A stretch of 60,000 nucleotides of DNA from Bolinopsis microptera (taxonomy: Eukaryota > Ctenophora > Tentaculata > Lobata > Bolinopsidae): contig NC_087083.1 in NCBI RefSeq assembly GCF_026151205.1, positions 5,808,460 through 5,868,459 of the forward strand, given 5' to 3'. This document shows positions 54,601-60,000 of the stretch, piece after piece. A model generated the notes under the pieces. The model was not told the origin of the DNA, did no database searches, and saw nothing but the letters and a program-made list of their open reading frames with translations. Within the stretch, counting starts at the first letter, position 1, and each line of letters starts with the position of its first letter. The position numbers and the translations under genes were made by a program.

Positions 54601-55266
54601 CAGATTAAGCTCAAATTGTCATGGTTTGTAGGCATCGAATCAATCATCAAATCATTCAATAACATCGACCTTCTTGAAAGGAATTCATCGTCGCTGTTGA
54701 ACGCAACCTCACTCGCAGACTCCTGCAGCCCTGAATTAATCACAGAGAACCTGAAAAAACAGTTCCGCGATTCCTGGGGTTCTCTGGTGAAAGATTCTAG
54801 AAAACTATCATTCTACAGTGAAGTCAAAACAGAATTTGCATGGGAGCCATATCTAACCTATGCTAGGTCTTTTCAGGACAGAAGGGCAACCACACAGATT
54901 CGGTCCAGTTCTCATCACCTTAGAATTGAAAGGGGGAGATATGACAAAACTCCAATTGATGAAAGGACCTGCAACTATTGCGAGCTTAACACCAACCAGC
55001 TATTCATCGAGGACGAGAATCATATGCTCCATTTCTGCCCCCTAGGAAAAGGTCCTAGGGACAAATTTCAAAATCTCAGTGGAAACCTACTCAACAATGT
55101 TGGTAATGGTAGCTTCAATCTTGCCTCCACGTTCATGTCGCAGTCTGATTGCAAGGATACTCCCAGTGATGAGGAAGTAAGTTTGATCAAACTCTCAACC
55201 AGCACCATTAACAAGATCTACAGACTAACCCTCAACTTCAAAGACAGTCTGAAAGCAGATAATTAG
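51640..55266 (+). CDS. LINE ORF2: APE endonuclease, RT and C-terminal zinc finger
   Basis: 1,208 residues. Endonuclease motifs: ISWNVANIHG, CLQETG, LLLGDFNARIG, SVVDYFIAS and FSDHNPIL. Reverse transcriptase motifs: TPIHKKGCIRNPDNYRAIAV, QAGFTKGSQCNDHIF, AVFIDLRKAFD, EQGHPLSPEFF and catalytic WADDLVIL. A C-terminal finger reads CNYCELNTN then EDENHMLHFCP (CCHC type). The HPLSPEFF and WADD variants and the finger set it apart from CR1 proper; the subclade (Daphne-like or another L2-group family) is uncertain. No stops are seen, so this copy may be active. The ATG lies 95 bp after ORF1 ends. Confidence 0.93.
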   Translation: MNIVNGIISWNVANIHGLLGNKVEDPEFVKIISPNDIICLQETGCEVSLNGYKSYSDIRKSGKGGGVTTLVRNTIVEYCSLDKCTLTADHTMNIVIVKITDPDSSLNTFVVNSYIPPTNSKQKNRTNCSEANFDALQEKITSIKNNPSDELLLLGDFNARIGVAPDFHMYDRADEFELFPETGRSSDFMVIPDVAPISQNRNSQDKITNRHKNLLLDLCGSQNLLILNGRTIGDSAGKYTCYKWNGNSVVDYFIASTSFLHRVKSLSVGEHTLFSDHNPILLSLWHRRRAPQRSSQAPTSIYEEAPFRYKITEEGLANFTKSFEEPEFIQRISQLTKDVESTPKTHEAVEALNRHITELINDVAKKEFDISKQTKNPKPKFASWFDGKCHTARRLFKRSIKIVDNNPDNQRIKTRHRANSRGYRKIVNKKRDDFFNSLNKKIKNGKTISWRDFKKLKNYKKEEVQTETEQLNSFHQFYSELYSDNHPTVDTLTKRALLEEANALSEGSAPNESLNSPFTSDELNAALGELKSGKASSFDHISNEMLRGLSMNMRSLLLKLFNLCLETGVYLWSKSVITPIHKKGCIRNPDNYRAIAVCSCIGKLLSTMLLSRLVNHRQISHPDPPNQAGFTKGSQCNDHIFTLMSTIEKYKKVKSKIYAVFIDLRKAFDLVCRQALMFKLACYGVNGGYYDIIKDMYSKSEGHIKMNGKISEAFKILKGTEQGHPLSPEFFKVYFKKLSDLLNEATANCPTLAGLSVTHLAWADDLVILGLDPESLQKLLTIIGDYCNEWGLEINISKTKFMVFNGKGPDIPNWRPSIHERDIEMVSSYCYLGIIISSTGKFRQATDSLYRKGLGAYFSLRSTIDRRFVDASCLNKLFNTLVKPILLYGCQVWAPVLPTVNKVLSSFSKFHNLDHAVSHIAKQQLEQVHLRHLKYLLGINRRAVNATAWGETGSYPIIIEMLKLSTKYFKRVMSLPSTQLVKAAMTEQIKLKLSWFVGIESIIKSFNNIDLLERNSSSLLNATSLADSCSPELITENLKKQFRDSWGSLVKDSRKLSFYSEVKTEFAWEPYLTYARSFQDRRATTQIRSSSHHLRIERGRYDKTPIDERTCNYCELNTNQLFIEDENHMLHFCPLGKGPRDKFQNLSGNLLNNVGNGSFNLASTFMSQSDCKDTPSDEEVSLIKLSTSTINKIYRLTLNFKDSLKADN

Positions 55267-56250
55267 TTTCCTTCCTCAGTTTTCTATTTTTGTATTCTTT
55301 CTTCTTTTTTCCTCTCCCCCCTTTTTTCCTCCCAGCTTTGAATCTGTGATGGATGTGATGGAAGGCTTGCGTTTACTTTTATCCCTACATGGGCTCCCGG
55401 CCGTGCGTCCATGTAGGAGCTGTGGGGCCTTCCGAGTGATAGGGTTACAGTGACTGCTAGTAGAGAAAATATGAAGGTTCCACCAGTAGACATAAGTATC
55501 GAAAGCAGGGCATTGGCTCGACCTCCGAGGCGGGGTATCCGTGAGGACCCTGGTCGTAATCAGCTCTGCACTGTTTCAGTGTATCCTGATGCCTGAAATC
55601 TCGGACACTGCCTACGTACGGGGTAGACAGCCACGGATGATTTTGTCTGTGAGCTTTTCATCACTTCCTGACATGAGCCAGACCTCAGCTGGATCCTTCC
55701 TTTTCCTTTTTCTTTACTTCCCGTTCAGTCTACCTCTTCATCATCAGTTTGAGTTGCTTCGCATTGCATTCGAACTTTTCCTCCTCAGTTCACCACGGCA
55801 CCTCTTTTGGATGCCTCCTACCGGGCAACACTAGCTTTCAGACACTGGCTAACTTACCGCGCACGGTTTAGTTTCTGTGTCTTTTCTGTGGCCGTGTATT
55901 CCGTTTTATGCCACCCTCTCTGCCGTTTTCGCGCTTGCGCTCACCCACTCCTCAGTGGGCTGTTCATTTGACAGAGTTACTGGCTGGCACTCCCATCATC
56001 TTCTCACTCACCATCACTGCCCAATCAAATTTATGCAATCAAAATCACTATACACCCATAATCATATGATCAAAACACAAAGCTTTGAAATATACTTTTT
56101 TCTGTTTGAGATTTGAATAACGTTACTGTAATGTTCCAAATTATATTTTAAATGTTCAAAAATGTTAACAATTGTAATAGATTAAGATGAACTACCCGAA
56201 GGCAGCTGTACTCGGCAATACAGATTCAATAAACATCAGCTTATAATTGG

Positions 56251-57058
56251 AAACTAACTACCACCCTTATCCCGAAATACTAGGTATCGACCCAAAAGCA
56301 AGTGCAACCCATGAATTCCAAATAGATTTGTACAGCTTGTGATTGATATAATTAATCGAAACTCTACAATTTATAGGCAGTGACCGATTTCATTCTAGGT
56401 ATCACTATCATTTTGCATTTGCGGACGGTTATTCAAATTATTATCAATTCCTTTTGTTTGCGCAGCCCCCCGGAAAAATTTTGTGAAATAGGGTGTTTTA
56501 TACGACATTTGGCATTAAAGAAATTTGTAGGACAGCAATAAACTGGGATTGAAAAGAATCAAGTACTTATGAAAATTTGGTAACTTCACAACAGCAATCT
56601 GCATTCTTCAATCAGAATTTACGACTTACTCAGGCCTCATCGTCTCAAGATTTTGACATTTCTTACGGTCTAGGGGACACTATTGACTATTTATGGAAGT
56701 CTTCTAGAATGTTCGCTTGGATGTTATGACAGATATTTACTAATCCACAGTTCAAATCTTTGACTGACTGCAGTCATAAACACAGCCCAGGTACCAGGCG
56801 ACCATGGGGACTAGGGGGCTTATTTTTTTTCTAGGGTTCAATTTTTCAGGGGGGGCTGCAGCCCCCTACCCCCCCCCCCCCTGGCTATGTGCCTGGGTCC
56901 ATTTTACCCATGAATATGGGTTTTGGTCAAATTAATACTATGATTATAAAATAAAATGATCAATTATTTCGAGTATTTCACTTGTACAATATAATTTAAA
57001 GATAATGGTCTTTATTAAAGTCGAGTACCGAACAAATTGGTTACCTATAAAAGCCATG
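56251..57058. other. Intergenic
   Basis: No gene seen. A palindrome-like G/C tract at 56850-56881 (GGGGGGCTGCAGCCCCC then a C run) looks like part of a dispersed repeat. Confidence 0.4.
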
Positions 57059-57404
57059 GGTTCTTTTGCGGTAGTTCAAATGCGCTAGCTAGTGCTAGAT
57101 AGCTCTAAATAGCGCTAGATAGCGCATGCGCCCAACTAGACTAGCGCTAGTTATCGCAAATTTGTACCTAGTTTGCGCTTGTCATACGTTGTATGACCCG
57201 CCGCGCACGAAGTGCGCAGCTCCCCCTGTATCGTCAGGACGATAGACACCATAGTGAAACGACCGTGGGGGTCACAACGTGATACAAGTTTGCGCTAGCT
57301 AGTATCACATATAGCGCTAACTAGTGTTAATTGGCGCTTGATCCCGCTAACTAGCACTATAAGCTATCGAGTATACACTATCGCAATTCAAAAGAACCAA
57401 GCCT
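57059..57404. mobile_element. 346-bp MITE with GCGCTAG-rich interior
   Basis: AAAGCCATG flanks both sides (57050-57058 and 57405-57413), a 9-bp target duplication. Inverted ends GGTTCTTTTG (57059) and CAAAAGAACC (57389-57398) are present, but the right end has six extra bases. The interior is full of GCGCTA/TAGCGC and includes the hairpin GCGCACGAAGTGCGC. A Merlin or Mutator-type MITE would fit the 9-bp duplication. Confidence 0.7.
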
Positions 57405-57413
57405 AAAGCCATG

Positions 57414-59134
57414 ATATGATTATGTTCCAATTGTGAAGTTTTACCGATGCAAAACGGCCGCAGAAACAACAGCAACAACATCCGCGATATAGGCTAATAG
57501 TCTGATCTTAATGCTTCTGAAACAGTAACATTAAAGTAGATTCGTATCACTGATATTATCAGTGTTTCCTGAAAGTAAAAACGCTGCGGCATCTTCCAGC
57601 ATAGTAGGCATTAAAATAGGCGGACTTTATATCTAACGGTCTATATGATTATAGCGGTATAGGTTTAAGCTAATGGTCGGTGATTCAGGTTTTATACTTT
57701 TAAAGCAAAAGGGCTTTATAGGTAAACCCACTTTCTATTAAAATATTTACAAAACTGGCCGAAGTTGGTTCTGCACAGACAAATCTGCACAGACAAAATG
57801 TAATAAATATGCCGACTTGTCTTGATCACTGTGAGTGTAAGTGCAATTATACTTAACTGCTGTTAATGTTCTCAGTAATTGTAGGTTTTCCTAAAGTTTG
57901 TTTTCAAGAGGAGAGGGCAGAGACAAATCTAAATTCTAAATATGCTAAATATACGGTAAGCCTGCATCGACATGGGACTGTTTAAAGTTTAACAGTCTGG
58001 AGCTGCTGCACTAATGTGCGCGCGCTTTAATTACACTAATTACTACAGGCAGCAAAGTGGACCGGTAGCTGCAGCAGCAACTGCAGATACCAGGACAAAG
58101 GAGTAAGCCATATTGGTACCTTGAATTATTGAAATTGTAGGTTATTGTGACACAAAATTACGCAGTAAATTAGTGCTATACCTGAGCTGTGTGGCCAAGA
58201 TCATCTCATGTAAGGACAAGGTTACTTGGGGACCCCAGGCTTTATTTTTTATAATCACAGTGCTGGCAAGCACGAGCGGTGTCTTTATTGGGGGAATACT
58301 ATGTACCCCCTTTACTATTGTACCCCCTTTACTATTATAACCCCTTTACACCCCCTTTGGTACACGTTGGAAGCCTCTTTCGTGCACGCGAAGCGTGCAC
58401 TCCGGCCGGAGGCGGCCGCCGAAGGCCGCCGCCTCCGGCAGGAGTTTTTCAGGCATTAAGACTCATCGGAAGTCGTTCAGCAGATTTATTTTTAGTTCAA
58501 AACATTCTAATTTGATGTCAAAGATGACAGAAATAAGAAATAGTTATGTTGAGATTTTGAAGAAATTTGCATAAAATTCGCGCCAGCACTGTTATACGAA
58601 ATTCGGTAAAAAAACCCGAAATCGCCATATTCAGGTGCCTTAAAAACCATGTTAAAATTGAGTTAGAGATCTGAAATTTTTCAGGGCGTCTAGATGTTGA
58701 CCAAATCGACTGCAAAAAAAGTTTCAAGTTTCAGGAGCATCGGGAAATGGGTTTTCTAGAACCCCTGTTTTACTTTTATATTTGATCCTTCGAACAGCTG
58801 TTGAGCAATGAAACGCAAACATAATCTTAGCAAAATGAATATATTTCTTTTATCTTCAGCATTTAATCAGTCACATAATCTGAGAATATCAATGGTTAGT
58901 TTGAAAATGTCAAAAATTCTCATCAAAAATGTAGTAAAGTCTCAAAAGATTAATTTAGCATCTCGTAAAAATGGAATAGTTTAAAATCGGAACAAAATTA
59001 ATCGCATGTACTATAATAATGTGGAGTCTGCAGTAGTTCATTAAATCAAAAAGACGCAATTCAAAAATTGATAGACTGCATATATAAACAAAAAATGGAC
59101 GATTTAAAAATAAAATTCGGGACACCATGAAAAA
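57414..59134. other. Intergenic with GC-rich hairpins
   Basis: No supported gene. CCCCTTTACTATT-type units repeat near 58300-58345, directly before the hairpins at 58382-58438. Confidence 0.4.
58382..58438. repeat. Two adjacent GC-rich hairpins with GAAG loops
   Basis: 58382-58400 (GTGCACGCGAAGCGTGCAC) and 58406-58438 (CCGGAGGCGGCC, then the complement) are near-perfect palindromes around CGAAG/CGAAGG loops. They are strikingly GC-rich against AT-rich surroundings. A smaller relative (GCGCACGAAGTGCGC) lies near 57204 inside the MITE. Confidence 0.85.
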
Positions 59135-60000
59135 TTAGCTTCCAGAAACGGAATTCACATTGTTCAGGCCAAACGGATAAAGTGTCTTCAATTTGTTAAT
59201 ATAAAACTGTTCTGACTTTCTAATATTATCTGGGGATGTAGAACACAAAATATCAAAATGGAAACTTTCATTGAAAACAGATCTCTCCCTCAAATTATGA
59301 ACTGAAAAAAGATGTGCCCCTAAAACATTCTCGTCATCAAAATCTCTGTGGCTCTCAACATTCCCCTTACTACTCGCCTCTAAAATCTCATAATATTTAC
59401 TGCGATGACCATTCACACGTTGGCTGAGGCTGGTGACTGTTTTTCCCACGTATACGTTATTAACAGTACAAAGTTTGCATGTCGCGCCGTACACAATGTT
59501 GCGTGTCTTACAGTTACCACCTTGAGTTCTGACTGAGTGTCCATTATTGGCGACCATGGAATTGCCACTAACAAGGTGACAAGTTTGGCAGGGTCTGCCT
59601 TTCTTCTTCTCACCAGGTTTGGTGCATGGGTCAGTTGTTCTTGACTCTGAACCTAAGGCAAGCTTCTTTCTCTTGAATAAAGTGTCCTTTAAGTTAGGGG
59701 CTCGCCTGGTCACCACTTGGAGTTTAGGGATCCTCTCAGGGTTCTCACTGCTCCATGTACGGCTATTTGAGATGATGTTACTGGCCTCTTTAGCCTTTTC
59801 CTTGGTTTCCTCATAGCCCGCACCGAATGTAACAATCCATGGTGTGAAAGAAGGGGGACCCTGATCCTTTGCCTTGTACTGTAAAGTTCTTGGTATCGAT
59901 CTGACATCACTGATGACCTCTCTCACCATATCAGTAGGATATGAAGACCGTTCAAAAAACAACTGAAGCTCTGCCAATCTCTCATCCAGCAAGACGTCAT
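59135..60000 (-). CDS. Penelope-like element, C-terminal part with GIY-YIG endonuclease (partial)
   Basis: At least 285 residues, continuing beyond the window edge. The C-terminal 120 residues form a GIY-YIG endonuclease: IVYGATCKLC, then NVYVGKTVTSLSQRVNGHRS, a conserved His and Asn region, and EQFYINKLKTLYPFGLN. The cysteines CxxC (CKLC) and the upstream CQTC form the zinc-binding linker seen in Penelope/Neptune-type elements. The N-terminal part (FTPWIVTFG) is the end of the thumb region after the reverse transcriptase, which must lie outside the window. The frame is intact within view. Confidence 0.88.
   Translation of the reverse strand, partial: DVLLDERLAELQLFFERSSYPTDMVREVISDVRSIPRTLQYKAKDQGPPSFTPWIVTFGAGYEETKEKAKEASNIISNSRTWSSENPERIPKLQVVTRRAPNLKDTLFKRKKLALGSESRTTDPCTKPGEKKKGRPCQTCHLVSGNSMVANNGHSVRTQGGNCKTRNIVYGATCKLCTVNNVYVGKTVTSLSQRVNGHRSKYYEILEASSKGNVESHRDFDDENVLGAHLFSVHNLRERSVFNESFHFDILCSTSPDNIRKSEQFYINKLKTLYPFGLNNVNSVSGS

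Larger units (their letters stand above)
50300..56250 (+). mobile_element. Second APE-type LINE, probably full length
   Basis: ORF1 (50459-51544) and ORF2 (51640-55266) are both uninterrupted and 95 bp apart. The 3' UTR has a pyrimidine-rich start and ends near GAAGGCAGCTGTACTCGGC followed by ATTCAATAAA (about 56200-56233). It differs from the minus-strand CR1/L2-like LINE in ORF1 type, RT motif (WADD) and C-terminal zinc finger. Edges are approximate. Confidence 0.85.

Overview
The window is nuclear DNA from an invertebrate animal. It is AT-rich and carries spliced genes with GT-AG introns. It encodes animal-only domain combinations: filamin repeats, a DUF4062-NACHT-WD40 STAND protein, and an LGR/relaxin-receptor-like 7TM protein with F-type lectin, sushi and LDLa modules. 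It also holds two APE-type LINEs, a Penelope-like element, tRNA-derived SINEs, a Merlin-type DNA transposon and several MITEs. This mix fits a cnidarian or another early-branching or marine invertebrate. I cannot fix the phylum from sequence alone.

Layout. 0.26-5.1 kb (+): a three-exon gene for an acidic, repeat-rich protein with an N-myristoylation/palmitoylation-type N-terminus and two C-terminal filamin domains. A TGTAC microsatellite follows its stop. 6.0-9.9 kb (-): a nearly intact CR1/L2-like LINE with overlapping ORF1 and ORF2. 11.1-24.5 kb and 25.9-34.9 kb (+): a tandem segmental duplication. Each unit ends in an intact nine-exon NWD1-like gene, and all eight splice phases match between copies. 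Copy A has gained a SINE, a 700-bp foldback element containing a tRNA-like cloverleaf, a TA-flanked MITE, and much larger intronic minisatellites. 36.1-42.0 kb (-): a seven-exon receptor gene (signal peptide, Cys-rich module, F-type lectin, sushi, Cys-rich region, about four LDLa, 7TM) broken by one frameshift in TM5. 43.7-49.1 kb: a 5.4-kb element with about 1-kb inverted repeats and an 8-bp target duplication. It holds a truncated Merlin/ISXO2-type transposase and a TATA-driven zinc-knuckle/PPAPQ-repeat passenger gene. 50.3-56.3 kb (+): a second LINE whose ORF1 carries a derived SGNH-esterase-like domain. 57-60 kb: a small MITE, GC-rich hairpins and the GIY-YIG end of a Penelope-like element.

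Two host gene types look related to sensing. The NWD1-like pair would be intracellular STAND NTPases. The lectin-sushi-LDLa receptor would be a cell-surface glycan or peptide sensor coupled to G proteins. No operon-like logic links them. The clearest candidates for something undescribed are the lectin-GPCR architecture, the minisatellite built around a 5' splice site in the NWD1-like genes, and the giant-TIR Merlin element with its passenger gene.
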